Source of the DNA: Chitinophaga fulva
GTDB taxonomy: Bacteria; Bacteroidota; Bacteroidia; Chitinophagales; Chitinophagaceae
Assembly: GCF_012927205.1 (NCBI RefSeq)
Contig: NZ_JABBGC010000001.1
Coordinates: forward strand, 3,844,810-3,908,809
Reading direction: 5' to 3'
DNA: 64,000 bases
Shown: in pieces, positions 9,006-18,773 of the stretch
Layout: the number at the start of each line of letters is the position of its first letter
How positions within the stretch are numbered: position 1 is the first letter of the stretch
Program-made: the position numbers and the translations under genes
Notes under the pieces: generated by a model
Seen by the model: only the letters and a program-made list of their open reading frames with translations
Told to the model about the DNA's origin: nothing
The model's database searches: none

Positions 9006-9842
9006 ATGTCCGTGACAGAAGTTTTGATCACTGTTAAAAGTTACCCCATCGTATCATCACATTATGATGAACAGGTTAGTATCGCTGGTTTCAGAAAAGA
9101 TGGCAGCTTTATCAGAATATATCCCATCCCGTTTTCCAAAAAAACTTACGATGAACAATACCAGCTCTACGATTGGGTGGAGCTTGATCTCGTGCGCAAC
9201 ACCAGGGATTTCAGGCTGGAAAGCTTCAGCCCCGTTACTCCAGATGCCCCGGTAAAGATAATAGGGCACATCGGTACAGAAGATTATTGGAGCGAGCGAA
9301 AAGCAATGGTGCTGAAAAATGTATACCGGGATATGGAGCCCCTGATCGTAGAAGCAAAGCATGAGGCGTTCTATACATCATTGGTGGTATTTAAACCATT
9401 GCGGATACTTGATTTTATAGCAGAAGAAACTGACCGGGAATGGGATACAAAGCGAATGGAGAAGCTTTTGGGAGAGAAAGACAGTGGAAGAGTTTTTAAA
9501 CAACCCGAGGATTCGTTTGCCGTGATGAAGAAACTACCGTACAAATTTTCCTATCGGTTTATTGATATAAAAAACCAGGAGATGACCCTGCCTGTGGAAG
9601 ACTGGCAGCTGGCATCCCTGTACTGGAAATTGGTAAAAAAACACCGTGGCCCTCAGGGCGAGCTGAAAGCCGTTAGTGAGATAAGAAAGAAATACCTGCA
9701 TGAATATGCCAGGAACAGCGATCTGCATTTTTTCCTCGGCACTGCGCAACAGGTACATGCCAGCAGCAAGCAGCCATTCACCATTGTTGGCTTGTTTCAG
9801 CCTACTATGCCGCCGGCAGTGATACAAGGGAGCTTGTTTTAG
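9006..9842 (+). CDS. Conserved protein of unknown function
   Basis: A 278-residue protein without signal peptide or membrane segment. The N-terminal 90 residues (ITVKSYPIVSSHYDEQVSIAG, then FIRIYPIPF and YDWVELDLVR) are beta-rich and look like a small barrel or OB-like domain. The C-terminus carries a compact block DLHFFLGTAQQVHASSKQPF followed by IVGLFQP. I recognise this N- and C-terminal pattern as a recurring bacterial family but cannot name its function. It stands alone: a 207-base gap lies upstream, and the next gene is convergent with only four bases between. A role with nucleic acid is possible but is a guess from the fold impression. Confidence 0.6.
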   Translation: MSVTEVLITVKSYPIVSSHYDEQVSIAGFRKDGSFIRIYPIPFSKKTYDEQYQLYDWVELDLVRNTRDFRLESFSPVTPDAPVKIIGHIGTEDYWSERKAMVLKNVYRDMEPLIVEAKHEAFYTSLVVFKPLRILDFIAEETDREWDTKRMEKLLGEKDSGRVFKQPEDSFAVMKKLPYKFSYRFIDIKNQEMTLPVEDWQLASLYWKLVKKHRGPQGELKAVSEIRKKYLHEYARNSDLHFFLGTAQQVHASSKQPFTIVGLFQPTMPPAVIQGSLF

Positions 9843-9846
9843 TTGA

Positions 9847-10806
9847 TTACTCAGGACGCAATCCCAGTAATTGGTCTGCATTTCCACTGGCTATCCGGGC
9901 TACCTGGTCCGCGGGCAGGGGAATATTTTCCAGGAAACTTTTACCGGCTTCATTGGTGCTGAAAGGATAATCAACCGAGAACATGATATTATCGATGCCA
10001 AAAGTTGCCAGCGCAGCCATAAGCGGAGGCAGGGTGAAAATACCGCTGGTGGTGATATGTACCTGCTCCCGTAATGTTTGGCTGACAGGCCGCGGAAGCC
10101 CTATGCTATTGCCGGCATTTTCTGTCCGCGCCATCATCATGGGTATCATTTCACCCATATGGCCAATGATAATTTTTAAACGGGGATAACGATCGAGGGT
10201 ACCGGAAAAGACTAAACGCAGTACGTGCAGGGCTGTTTCCGAATGCCATCCCCAACCGAAAGCGGAGAGGACGGTGCCTGCCGATCCGGGCAGATCGCTA
10301 TAATAGGCTTTTGCCACTGCTTCCGGCGGCAGGCCAGGATGCAGGTACAGTGGTAGCTGTAAGTGTTCCGCTCTTTCCAGCAGCGGCGCAAACGATGGAT
10401 GGTCCAGGAATCTGTCGTTGATAAGCCCGTTGACCAGCGCACCGCAGAAACCATGTTCCACATGCGTGCGTTCCAGTTCATCAGCCGCCGCCTGTGGGGA
10501 GGCCATCGGTAAATGGGCAAATGCTTTAAAACGGTCCGGATAGGGCGCTATCCGGGACGCAATAGCATCGTTATACCGGGCTGCGAACGCCAGGTCCTTT
10601 CCCGGTGGCAGCATTTCTGCTCCTTTTCCTACTACAGACAACACTTGCATATCAATCCCGTTTGCATTCATAGACGCTAAACGGGCATCTGTAATGTCTG
10701 CCAGCAGCGCTTCCATTCTTTTAATGGCGGATAGCTGTCCCGCTTCGGCTATCTCCCGGACCAATTCGGGAAAGACAATGTGTTCTTCCAATGTTACAAT
10801 ACGCAT
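9847..10806 (-). CDS. Amidohydrolase 2-family protein, decarboxylase type
   Basis: A 319-residue TIM-barrel metalloprotein of the ACMSD / gamma-resorcylate decarboxylase branch of the amidohydrolase family. Visible signatures are the N-terminal TLEEH segment (with EEH in place of the usual HxH), LPLYLHPG, a metal-type histidine in IIIGHMGE near residue 230 and the late FSVDYPF segment near 290 with the conserved Asp. Members decarboxylate aromatic hydroxy acids such as 2,3- or 2,6-dihydroxybenzoate without oxygen. The frame extends ten codons upstream, but ATG at 10804-10806 gives the family start MRIVTLEEH. It lies 66 bases downstream of a Crp/Fnr-type regulator on the same strand, which may control it. 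Confidence 0.78.
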   Translation of the reverse strand: MRIVTLEEHIVFPELVREIAEAGQLSAIKRMEALLADITDARLASMNANGIDMQVLSVVGKGAEMLPPGKDLAFAARYNDAIASRIAPYPDRFKAFAHLPMASPQAAADELERTHVEHGFCGALVNGLINDRFLDHPSFAPLLERAEHLQLPLYLHPGLPPEAVAKAYYSDLPGSAGTVLSAFGWGWHSETALHVLRLVFSGTLDRYPRLKIIIGHMGEMIPMMMARTENAGNSIGLPRPVSQTLREQVHITTSGIFTLPPLMAALATFGIDNIMFSVDYPFSTNEAGKSFLENIPLPADQVARIASGNADQLLGLRPE

Positions 10807-10872
10807 ACACGAAATATTTGACCACAAAAGTCCCATTATCTCGGGTAGTAAACTTTGATCCGGATCAATAAA

Positions 10873-11442
10873 TCAGATATCAGATTTTATTCTGCTAAGT
10901 GCTTCCTGGGTGATGTTCAAATAATTCGCTACCAGTTTATTAGGCAAACGGAGCACTACTTCAGGGTTTTCTTCCAGTAACAAACGATAACGCTCCCGGG
11001 CGCTCAGGGTGATAAAATCCTCCAGGCGTCTGGTATTGGTCACATAGGCGTATTCAAGGCAGTACCGGTAAAATAAATCCCAGCCAGGCACGGTATCTAC
11101 GAGCCCATAAAAATCAAGGCGGTCAATATATAACAGCTCAGATAGCTCCACCGCCTGGGTGGCCTCTTTCAGTATTGTACCTCCGATGAACGAAGTCAGG
11201 GAAGAGGAAAATGAATTTTCGAAAGCAAAGCGCCGGGTGACTTCTCTTCCATCCGGCTTGATAAAATACACCCGCAAACACCCGGTGTTGATAAAAAACA
11301 TGCGCCTGGAGGGCTCTCCAATCCTCGACAGGAGCGTATTCTTTTTCACCCGCAGGGGTTTAAAGTAAGACAACACCTGCTGCAGGTGCTCTTCCTTTAA
11401 TGGACTGTGATCTGTAATATATTTGGTTAGTTGTTCATGCAT
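10873..11442 (-). CDS. Crp/Fnr-family transcriptional regulator
   Basis: A 189-residue protein with an N-terminal cyclic-nucleotide-binding-like beta-roll (KNTLLSRIGEPSRRMFFINTGCLRVYF) and a C-terminal winged helix (LPNKLVANYLNITQEALSRIKSDI). This is the form common in Bacteroidota, where the effector pocket is usually degenerate. It shows no FeS cysteine set, so it is not a classical Fnr. It is transcribed toward the amidohydrolase gene and probably forms an operon with it, suggesting local control of that enzyme. The effector is unknown. Confidence 0.85.
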   Translation of the reverse strand: MHEQLTKYITDHSPLKEEHLQQVLSYFKPLRVKKNTLLSRIGEPSRRMFFINTGCLRVYFIKPDGREVTRRFAFENSFSSSLTSFIGGTILKEATQAVELSELLYIDRLDFYGLVDTVPGWDLFYRYCLEYAYVTNTRRLEDFITLSARERYRLLLEENPEVVLRLPNKLVANYLNITQEALSRIKSDI

Positions 11443-11778
11443 GCTGGAAATAAGTCGTTGCTCAAAAATACAGTTTGTTGTTTTTCAGGCACAAAAAAAT
11501 TAATAAACCAAACGCTGGTAAAATTTGTAATTACTCCTGACGATATGATGGCCGCGTCAACAACTTTTAGTAAATTAGATGATCATGAGCAACGGCGTAG
11601 CTAAATACGCAGGTTAACCGGCCCCGGATTCCACGTTCAACCCGCCACCGGATAGTGAATAATGACAAACAACGATGGTTCCCATTGCAGCCCTCATCTT
11701 TCAGATTTCAGCAAGTGTATCTATCCTTTATGGATACGTGCGCGAAATATATTTTTTATAAAACCAAATCTGAACAAC
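11443..11778 (+). other. Intergenic region between divergent crp-type and GH18 genes
   Basis: These 336 bases hold no convincing gene. The open frames running into the GH18 gene from about 11655 are not protein-like before the lipoprotein start. A 14-base string (ACTTTTAGTAAATT, 11563-11576) also occurs at 5457-5470 before another gene and may be a promoter part. No clear TTTG/TAnnTTTG pair was found at the right distance from either gene. Confidence 0.5.
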
Positions 11779-12789
11779 ATGAAAATTTCAAATCCTGTGC
11801 AAACAGCCATGGCTGCTGCCTTGCTGTTTTCATCCTGCCTGCTGATGAATGCCTGCACTAAAAACCTGGCTAACGACACGCTCTCCAAACAAGCCACAGA
11901 TGCGGCGAAAGTCGCCGTTACCGCTGGCGCTATTGCCGACAGCAACCTGATTGCCTACAAAAAGAGCCCGCATGAGATTTACGCCGGCTTTTACCGGTTC
12001 CAGGGGCCTTGTTACGGCGCCGCGCCCAATGGCTCCAACTTTTCACAGGTGCCCGACAGCCTTGATGTGCTGATCCTGTTTTGTTTCAGCCCCAGCTCCC
12101 CGATTGCAGACAGTGTTCCCCAATGGATCAACGCTTTACATGCTAAAGGAACTAAAGTCATCGTTACCGGAAACCTGGACCTGGCGCCCGGCGCTCCGGA
12201 TAATAATACCGGTTACGCCACAACGGCGAAGCGCATCATGGACAGTATCGTTAACCGCTATGGATTTGACGGCTATGACATTGATATCGAAAGTAATCCC
12301 TCCGGTACGCAGTTAACCAGGATGGCAGGAGTTTACACTGCCTTGTCCAAATTCCTGGGCCCTAAATCCGGCACCGGTAAACTGTTGACATTTGATACCA
12401 ATCAGAGCGGCAGTAACAGCCTGTTCAAAAAAGTGTATACCATGGTGGATTATGTATGGCTGCAGGCGTATGGCCGGGGAGCATCCACGCTTCAGTCAAC
12501 ATGGAACACATTTTCTCCCTATATCAAATCCACACAGTTCGTGCCCGGTTTCTCCTTCTACGAAGAAAGAGGGTATCCAGGCAATGTATGGTATGATGTG
12601 ACTTACCCTGTAAATGGTACAGGCCGTGCTTTTGACTACGCGCGGTGGGAGCCTTCCGGCGGTAAAAAAGGCGGGGTATTTGGCTATGCTATAGACCGGG
12701 ATGCACCACTAACGTCTTCTACTGACAATACGCTTTATACACCTAATTACATCGTAAGCAAAAGATTGATACGGATTATGAATCCCTAG
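11779..12789 (+). CDS. GH18 endo-beta-N-acetylglucosaminidase, lipoprotein
   Basis: A 336-residue secreted lipoprotein: a signal sequence ends in a lipobox-like LLMNAC with C26. The body is a GH18 barrel with the catalytic DxxDxDxE motif as D164-G-Y-D-I-D-I-E171, where E171 is the expected proton donor. Overall form and length resemble EndoF/EndoH-type enzymes that cut the chitobiose core of N-glycans rather than chitinases. ATG at 11779 is chosen because upstream codons give no signal peptide. The gene is convergent with the glycerophosphodiesterase of SusCD system A, from which it is separated by a terminator. It is probably a surface enzyme releasing glycans for that system, but co-regulation is not shown. 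Confidence 0.82.
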   Translation: MKISNPVQTAMAAALLFSSCLLMNACTKNLANDTLSKQATDAAKVAVTAGAIADSNLIAYKKSPHEIYAGFYRFQGPCYGAAPNGSNFSQVPDSLDVLILFCFSPSSPIADSVPQWINALHAKGTKVIVTGNLDLAPGAPDNNTGYATTAKRIMDSIVNRYGFDGYDIDIESNPSGTQLTRMAGVYTALSKFLGPKSGTGKLLTFDTNQSGSNSLFKKVYTMVDYVWLQAYGRGASTLQSTWNTFSPYIKSTQFVPGFSFYEERGYPGNVWYDVTYPVNGTGRAFDYARWEPSGGKKGGVFGYAIDRDAPLTSSTDNTLYTPNYIVSKRLIRIMNP

Positions 12790-12853
12790 GGTTTTACTTT
12801 ATTATGGCTGACCCAAAGGTGTCATACAATAAGATCATCTATCGGTAAATAAA

Positions 12854-12898
12854 ATAGTCACGACCTCATCTAATTATAAGAGATGAAGTCGTGACTAT
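12854..12898 (-). terminator. Intrinsic terminator between convergent genes
   Basis: An 18-base inverted repeat (arms 12854-12871 and 12881-12898) with a single mismatch, which is a G-U pair when read on the minus strand. On that strand it is followed by TTTATTTA. It would end the transcript of system A (sigma to glycerophosphodiesterase) and may also stop the GH18 transcript. Confidence 0.75.
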
Positions 12899-12913
12899 CT
12901 ATATTGGGCCTTG

Positions 12914-13786
12914 CTATTGGTGCAGTCCCTTTTTCCTCAAATAACGAAGCAGTTGCTCCGGTAAATCAGTCTGGATAACATTGGCCTGCCTGAATTTTGA
13001 CAGCAGCTGATCAAATCCGGTATTTTCGGCCGCTCTTTCCATCTCGTCAAAGTCTCCCAATGCGTTGATCCATACCCGTGGTCCTGCGGTGCGGATGGTG
13101 GTTATCACGCTGTCAGAAAAGGAGTCATCGATATGAATGACAGGGAACTTACCCATTCCCAGGATGGCAGCTGTTTCCGCAGCGTTATGTGATCTGGGCA
13201 TGATGGGTATTTGTTTATCGATACTTTGCAGGAATGGCGCTTGTTGGTGATCATAGATAAAAAACAGGACCTGTTTGGTAGTGCCGGTAGATTTTATCTC
13301 CGCACATGTCTGCCGGGCCGCTTCCTGACTGTCGGCCTTGAAGTCTATATCGATGATGATATGTCCTTTGGCCAGCAATAATGCTTCTTTGAAAGTGGGT
13401 ATTCTTTCGGTAGTGGGCTGCCCGTTGTGCAGCAAAGGAAATTGTTGCAACTCCGCGTAAGTGTAGCTGCTTACTTTCCCTTTTTTTCCTGTGGTGCGGG
13501 TGATGGTTTTATCATGCATGAGCACCAGCACGCTGTCTTTGGTCATCCGTACATCCAGTTCCGCGATGTCGATCCCTTGTCTGATCGCTTCTTTAATAGC
13601 GCCCAAAGAGTTTTCCGGGTAATGGGTATGTGCCGACCGGTGGGCAGCCACCAGGATGCGGTCCGGGCGTTGGTGAAAATCTTCTAGTATGGAATCAATC
13701 TTTTCTCTGGCAGGTGGCGTTGTTTGTGCGTGGACGGCGCTCCAGGTGCCACACCATGCCAGTACAATAAAAAAACAGCGTTTCAT
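12914..13786 (-). CDS. Glycerophosphodiester phosphodiesterase, exported
   Basis: A 290-residue GDPD-family TIM barrel with an N-terminal signal peptide (cleavage likely after AVHA-Q). Key residues are H49-R50, E58-N59, the metal pair in ELDV (E76, D78) and the catalytic H91 in LMHDKT. It would hydrolyse glycerophosphodiesters to glycerol-3-phosphate and an alcohol in the periplasm. It lies 17 bases after the susD-like gene and is probably the last gene of system A. A phosphodiesterase in a SusCD unit suggests that the imported ligand carries glycerophosphate or a related phosphodiester, for instance from lipids, teichoic acid or modified glycans. That last point is inference. Confidence 0.88.
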   Translation of the reverse strand: MKRCFFIVLAWCGTWSAVHAQTTPPAREKIDSILEDFHQRPDRILVAAHRSAHTHYPENSLGAIKEAIRQGIDIAELDVRMTKDSVLVLMHDKTITRTTGKKGKVSSYTYAELQQFPLLHNGQPTTERIPTFKEALLLAKGHIIIDIDFKADSQEAARQTCAEIKSTGTTKQVLFFIYDHQQAPFLQSIDKQIPIMPRSHNAAETAAILGMGKFPVIHIDDSFSDSVITTIRTAGPRVWINALGDFDEMERAAENTGFDQLLSKFRQANVIQTDLPEQLLRYLRKKGLHQ

Positions 13787-13803
13787 TCATTTGTTTTTTT
13801 GAT

Positions 13804-15348
13804 TTAAAAATATCCGTTGTTCTGTGGGAATTTAACGGTAGACAGATCTATTTGTGCCTGCGGAATGGGACGTAAGACGTGGTATGCCTTTATGTTCACC
13901 GCGTTGGGATTGTATTTCTTCACTCTTTCTATCAGCTTGCCGGTACGGACAAGGTCCATCCACCGCATACCTTCGCCACCCAGTTCCCGTGCACGTTCAT
14001 CGAGGAGCTGGTCTATATCCAGCTGGGCAACGGTGACATCAGGCAGCTGTTTTCCTGGTTTGGCCGCCCTGGCCCTGACTGTATTGAAGTAGGGCAGGGC
14101 CTCGTTGGGTTTTCCAGCCATTATCAAAGCTTCAGCAGCCAGCAGGTAGGTTTCTGAAAAGCGGTACACAAAAAAATCACGGAACCCGTTGAGGGCTTGC
14201 ACACTGGCGCGGGTAGGATCATCATGTTTTTTGATGCCCCAGTGCATGTTGTCATTATTCGGCGCAATCAGCGAGGTAACACCCGGTGATATTTGCCATA
14301 CTACGGTGTCGCCTATCTTTTTTCCTGCCGGCAGGGTAGCGGTATTATTGTAGGTCCAGGTATAGCGGAAGGTGACGTCAAAACGTGCATCGTTTTGATC
14401 AAACAGTTCTCTGAAGAAGGTGGTGGGCCTGAACCGGGTATAGGGACGGCCGCCTTGTTCCAGGTCACGTTTTAAACCGGCAAACTGATCATAGGCAGGC
14501 GTAAAGAACGCATGTCCCTGATTACCGTCGTCATTAAACAGGGCATTGTTAAGGTATTGCACGGCAAATACGATCTCCGTATTTCGCTGGTTGTTATATT
14601 CAAATATGCCACCGTAGGTTTTTACCAGCTGATAAGGCCCTTCTTTGATCACTTTAATGGCAGCGGCAGCCGCGCCGTCGTAATCTTTCAGCAACAGCCT
14701 GATTTTTGCCAGTTGATGAAGGGCAGCGCCTTTGGTGATCCGTCCATAATCAGGAGAAGTCCAGCTCAGTTGATCGGCCGCAAACTGCGTATCTTCCAGC
14801 ATGCTTTTCCATATTTCCTCCTTCGCCGTTCTGCCGGCATCTGTTACCACCCCTTTGGTTTCATGCGCGGTATATACCACATCTCCAAACTGAAGGGTCA
14901 ACCAGTAATAGTAATGTGCCCGTAAAAAACGGGTTTCCGCTTTATACTGGTTTTTGATTTTGTCATCCATAGTTACCAGGTCTATCTTGTCAAGGACTGT
15001 ATTGGCGGCGTTGATACCGGCGTAACAATCGTTCCAGACAGCATTCAGGTAATCATCAGCGGGATTGAGGGCGGCGGAGTAGTCGTCCATGTATTTATAG
15101 CCACCATCTTTTCCGTGCTGGAAGAGGTCCGTGCCCATGGTGGTGACGGTAAATCCTTTCTGAGAGCCGTATAGCCCTCTCAGTTTGCTATATACGCCGG
15201 TAACACCATTGGAGATGCCGGCAGGCGTACTGTATATGGCTTCCGGCACTGGTTTGTACAGATCTTTTTCATCCAGGCTGCAGGACGTGAAAACCACGCA
15301 GCAAAGAGATATGGCAGTCAGTATAGGAAGATGTTTATTAAATATCAT
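13804..15348 (-). CDS. SusD/RagB-family nutrient-binding lipoprotein (system A)
   Basis: About 514 residues with a lipoprotein signal ending in VVFTSC, then the SusD alpha-helical TPR-rich fold (ATPAGISNGVTGVYSKLRG-type N-terminus, LRAHYYYWLTLQFGDV, and the late RARELGGEGMRWMDLVRTGKL block). It sits on the outer face of the outer membrane and forms the lid of the SusC pore. An earlier ATG at 15366 overlaps the susC stop (TAATG) and would add six residues; the ATG at 15348 gives the more usual signal peptide. Either way the gene is translationally close-coupled to susC. Confidence 0.92.
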   Translation of the reverse strand: MIFNKHLPILTAISLCCVVFTSCSLDEKDLYKPVPEAIYSTPAGISNGVTGVYSKLRGLYGSQKGFTVTTMGTDLFQHGKDGGYKYMDDYSAALNPADDYLNAVWNDCYAGINAANTVLDKIDLVTMDDKIKNQYKAETRFLRAHYYYWLTLQFGDVVYTAHETKGVVTDAGRTAKEEIWKSMLEDTQFAADQLSWTSPDYGRITKGAALHQLAKIRLLLKDYDGAAAAAIKVIKEGPYQLVKTYGGIFEYNNQRNTEIVFAVQYLNNALFNDDGNQGHAFFTPAYDQFAGLKRDLEQGGRPYTRFRPTTFFRELFDQNDARFDVTFRYTWTYNNTATLPAGKKIGDTVVWQISPGVTSLIAPNNDNMHWGIKKHDDPTRASVQALNGFRDFFVYRFSETYLLAAEALIMAGKPNEALPYFNTVRARAAKPGKQLPDVTVAQLDIDQLLDERARELGGEGMRWMDLVRTGKLIERVKKYNPNAVNIKAYHVLRPIPQAQIDLSTVKFPQNNGYF

Positions 15349-15365
15349 AACCTGTTTTTTAATCA

Positions 15366-18300
15366 TTAAAAAGCTGCATTGAGGCCGATGGCATACATTT
15401 TTACGGTAGGGTACATAGCGCGGGTACCGTCTGATTCGAATTCGGGGTCTTGTCCTTTATACCCTGTAATGGTAAATGGATTTTCGGCACTCAGTGTAAT
15501 TTTTAAAGTTTTAATGGCGGCGCGTTGCAACCATAATGATGGCAGCGAGTAAGCCAATGCCAGATTTTTTACCCTCACGAAGCTGGCATCTTTGTAGGCT
15601 AGTGTAGAACCGAGGTATACGCTTTCCTGGTTCTTATCGGGACGTGGGTTGTCATTGGTAGGATTTTCCGGTGTCCAGTAATTTACATTGATGTTGTTGT
15701 ACCTGCCGGCCAAACGGTTATTGTTTTCGAACCACCTGGAATTGATCAGGTAGTGCTGGCGGGTGTTTATGACAACAGCCAGCTCCAGGCCTTTATAGGA
15801 GAAACGGTTGGTCATACCGCCGATCCAGCCCGGGAACTCTGACCCCAGGATGATGCGGTCCTGGTCACTGTATTGTTTGTCTCCATTTCTGTCCAGCAGC
15901 TTTATCTGTCCGGGTTTGGCGCCATAATTCTTCGCTGTTTCCAGCTCACTGGTTTGCCAGATGCCTGTTTTCTGGTAGTCATAGAATACTTTGATCGGCT
16001 GGCCAATAAACCACTGGTTGCCCACATCGTCTTTCCCATCTCCATACAATTGCACAATTTCATTTTTGTTGGTGGAGAAGTTCAGATCAGTGCTCCATTG
16101 AAAACCATTTTCGTTATGGATGTTGACGGTAGACAGGGTCACTTCCCATCCCTTATTACGGGTGGCGCCAACGTTTTGCAATACTTCTGTATAGCCAGTG
16201 CTGCCGGGTATACTTCTTCTTAACAGGATATTTTTAGTATTGGCAATATAGTGCTCTACCGTGCCTGTAATACGATTGTTAAACAAAGCAAAATCGATCC
16301 CGGCATTCAGCGAGGTAGTGGATTCCCATTTAAGGTTAGGGTTGGCGATGGTAGCGGGCTGGAAGCCATTCATCCCTGTTTCCCCAAAAGCATAGCTGCT
16401 CTTTTTGAGCGTGCTGAAGGTGCCATAAGGCAGAATTCCGTTAAAACCGGTGCTTCCATAACTGAGGCGCAGTTTTAAGGCGTTTACCTGGCGCAGGGAT
16501 TGCATAAATGGTTCTGCGTCTACACGCCATGCAACAGCGGCAGAAGGGAAGTATCCCCATTTATGTCCGGCAGCAAAAACCGAGGAACCATCTGCTCTCC
16601 CGGTAATGGTAAGGAGATAGCGGTTTTTGTAATCGTAGTTTACACGGGCCATGTAAGACAGCAACAGTGATTTGCGGTAGTCGCTGGTGATGCCGGTGAC
16701 TTCGCCTGCTGTTTCCAGGTTGTGGTAGCTTTGGGTCTCATAGGGCAGTTTATTTGCCCGGATACCGGAGCTGTTGACGGTCTGCTGTTGGGAGCTTTGC
16801 AGTAAGGTAACGCCCAGCCGTTGCGACTTCGACAGTTGTTTGGTATATTTTAGTATATTCTCTACCGTTATAGAGAATATATCTGCATTGCTCAGGCCTG
16901 CAGTCGCATTCCCTCCCTGGTTATCGTCTGTTTCGCTGCCTTTGAAATAACCGTCTTTTGACGCTTCCATTTCCGGTCCTATATTCAGGCGGTAGGTGAG
17001 GTCTTTGAAGATATCCCACTCGCCGTACATGCTGGCAAATACACGTGTCTTATAGCGTTGAATGATGGTGTTTTTGATAATGGTCAGCGGGTTTACCCGT
17101 TGTCCTTCATCATTATTAGGGCGGAACAGCAGTTTCCCGGTGCTGTCGTAGGGAATGCCGAGTGGATTTAAGCGTAAGGCATTATCAAATACCGTATTGT
17201 CTGTTACATTCTGAACAGACATGCTGGCCAGTGTGGACATGCCCATCCGGATATGGCTGTTGACCTGGTGGTCGAGGTTGATACGCAAGGCTCCCCGGGT
17301 AAAATCTGTTTTATCGATGATCCCTTTTTCCTTGAAGTAGTTAAAGGAAACAGCGAATTGTGTTTTTTCCTTGCCACCGGTCAAAGACAATTGATGGTTT
17401 TGTTTGGCGCCATGATGGTAAATAAGGTCCTGCCAATCGGTAGACCTGCCTTGTGCCAGCGATCGCAGGGCGATATCATCGAAAAGGGTGGGATCAGCAG
17501 GGTAGTTGTTATTTGGATCGGCTGTTCTGGCGGCTTCCCGGCGCAGCTGTGCGAACTGCTCACCATTCATCAGGTCCAGTTTTTTAGTGATCGCCGTAAT
17601 ACCATAATAAGCATCGTAGGCAACGTTTGTTTTTCCTGCTTTTCCTCTTTTGGTCGTAATGATCAATACGCCGTTCGCAGCGCGGGATCCGTAGATGGCA
17701 GTAGAAGAAGCATCTTTTAAAACTTCAACAGAAGCAATATCATTAGGATTGATTTCATTGAAGCCGCCTACCATGGGAATGCCATCCAATACGATCAGCG
17801 GGCTGTTGTCGTTTTTGATGGACCGTTGCCCGCGCAGGAGGATATTGGCGCCCGCGCCCGGCTCATTGCCGCTGCTGAACACATCCAGGCCTGCCACCTT
17901 TCCTTTTAATGCCTGTGCAGCATTGGTGGTTGGTTGTTCTGCGATGTCGTTTCCTTTTACCGAAGAGATGGAGCCGGTGATATCGCGTTTCTTTTGCGTG
18001 CCGTATCCCACCACCACGACTTCTTCCAGTCCTTTTACATCTTCCTGCAGTACTGTAACAGGCAGCTGCCGGGCAGAAACGGTTACTTCGCGGCGCATAT
18101 AGCCAGACATGGAAAAGAGCAGGATATCGCCCACGGCGGCGTCTACAGAGAAAATACCTTCGCTGTTGGTGATGTCGCCGCGGTTGACATTTTTTACAGC
18201 CACTGTTACACCTGGCAGCGGCATGCCTTTTTCATCGGTGACTTTGCCGCTTACTTTTTCCACTGGTGTGGCGGGGCGGGCGGGAAGGGCAGGAGCGGCG

Positions 18301-18671
18301 GGTTCTTTTTCCAGGATGATTATTTTGTTGTTTTGTATTTTATAGGTCAGCCTGGTGTTACGCAGTAATTCATGGACCGTCCATGCCACCGTTTTCTGTC
18401 TGGCATGCAGTTCCACCGTTTTGAAGGGTGCTATTAGTTGTTCATTGTAAACAAAGAGGTAGTTTGTTTTTTGTTGAATGATGGCAAATGCTTCTTTGAG
18501 TGATTGCCCGGAAAACGTATAGTCGATGGTTTCAGTACCGGCATGCGACTGTCCATTGGAAACGGCTCCCAGCAATAGCTGAGCGCTTACCATCATAAGG
18601 ATAAATAGCCTGCATCCTGTTTTCCTGATCTGTTGAAGTAAGGACACAACAATTCTGGTATAAATTTTCAT
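15366..18671 (-). CDS. SusC/RagA TonB-dependent outer-membrane transporter (system A)
   Basis: A 1101-residue transporter: signal peptide, STN (secretin/TonB short N-terminal) domain at about 45-115 that usually contacts FecR, carboxypeptidase-like beta-sandwich at about 135-220, plug domain beginning with the EEVVVVGYGTQKKRDITG TonB-box region, and a 22-strand barrel ending in aromatic AAF. The STN domain fits signal transduction from ligand to anti-sigma FecR to ECF sigma. Its stop overlaps the start of the susD-like gene. Substrate is not evident; neighbours suggest an N-glycan or phosphodiester-bearing ligand. Confidence 0.93.
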   Translation of the reverse strand: MKIYTRIVVSLLQQIRKTGCRLFILMMVSAQLLLGAVSNGQSHAGTETIDYTFSGQSLKEAFAIIQQKTNYLFVYNEQLIAPFKTVELHARQKTVAWTVHELLRNTRLTYKIQNNKIIILEKEPAAPALPARPATPVEKVSGKVTDEKGMPLPGVTVAVKNVNRGDITNSEGIFSVDAAVGDILLFSMSGYMRREVTVSARQLPVTVLQEDVKGLEEVVVVGYGTQKKRDITGSISSVKGNDIAEQPTTNAAQALKGKVAGLDVFSSGNEPGAGANILLRGQRSIKNDNSPLIVLDGIPMVGGFNEINPNDIASVEVLKDASSTAIYGSRAANGVLIITTKRGKAGKTNVAYDAYYGITAITKKLDLMNGEQFAQLRREAARTADPNNNYPADPTLFDDIALRSLAQGRSTDWQDLIYHHGAKQNHQLSLTGGKEKTQFAVSFNYFKEKGIIDKTDFTRGALRINLDHQVNSHIRMGMSTLASMSVQNVTDNTVFDNALRLNPLGIPYDSTGKLLFRPNNDEGQRVNPLTIIKNTIIQRYKTRVFASMYGEWDIFKDLTYRLNIGPEMEASKDGYFKGSETDDNQGGNATAGLSNADIFSITVENILKYTKQLSKSQRLGVTLLQSSQQQTVNSSGIRANKLPYETQSYHNLETAGEVTGITSDYRKSLLLSYMARVNYDYKNRYLLTITGRADGSSVFAAGHKWGYFPSAAVAWRVDAEPFMQSLRQVNALKLRLSYGSTGFNGILPYGTFSTLKKSSYAFGETGMNGFQPATIANPNLKWESTTSLNAGIDFALFNNRITGTVEHYIANTKNILLRRSIPGSTGYTEVLQNVGATRNKGWEVTLSTVNIHNENGFQWSTDLNFSTNKNEIVQLYGDGKDDVGNQWFIGQPIKVFYDYQKTGIWQTSELETAKNYGAKPGQIKLLDRNGDKQYSDQDRIILGSEFPGWIGGMTNRFSYKGLELAVVINTRQHYLINSRWFENNNRLAGRYNNINVNYWTPENPTNDNPRPDKNQESVYLGSTLAYKDASFVRVKNLALAYSLPSLWLQRAAIKTLKITLSAENPFTITGYKGQDPEFESDGTRAMYPTVKMYAIGLNAAF

Positions 18672-18773
18672 ACCTTTATACGGGTTTTAATAATTGATTT
18701 AATCGTTAATAAAATCCAGTGGGAAGGATCAATAAGTGATTGGCGTTACGCATTGATCTTTTCTTTTACACGG

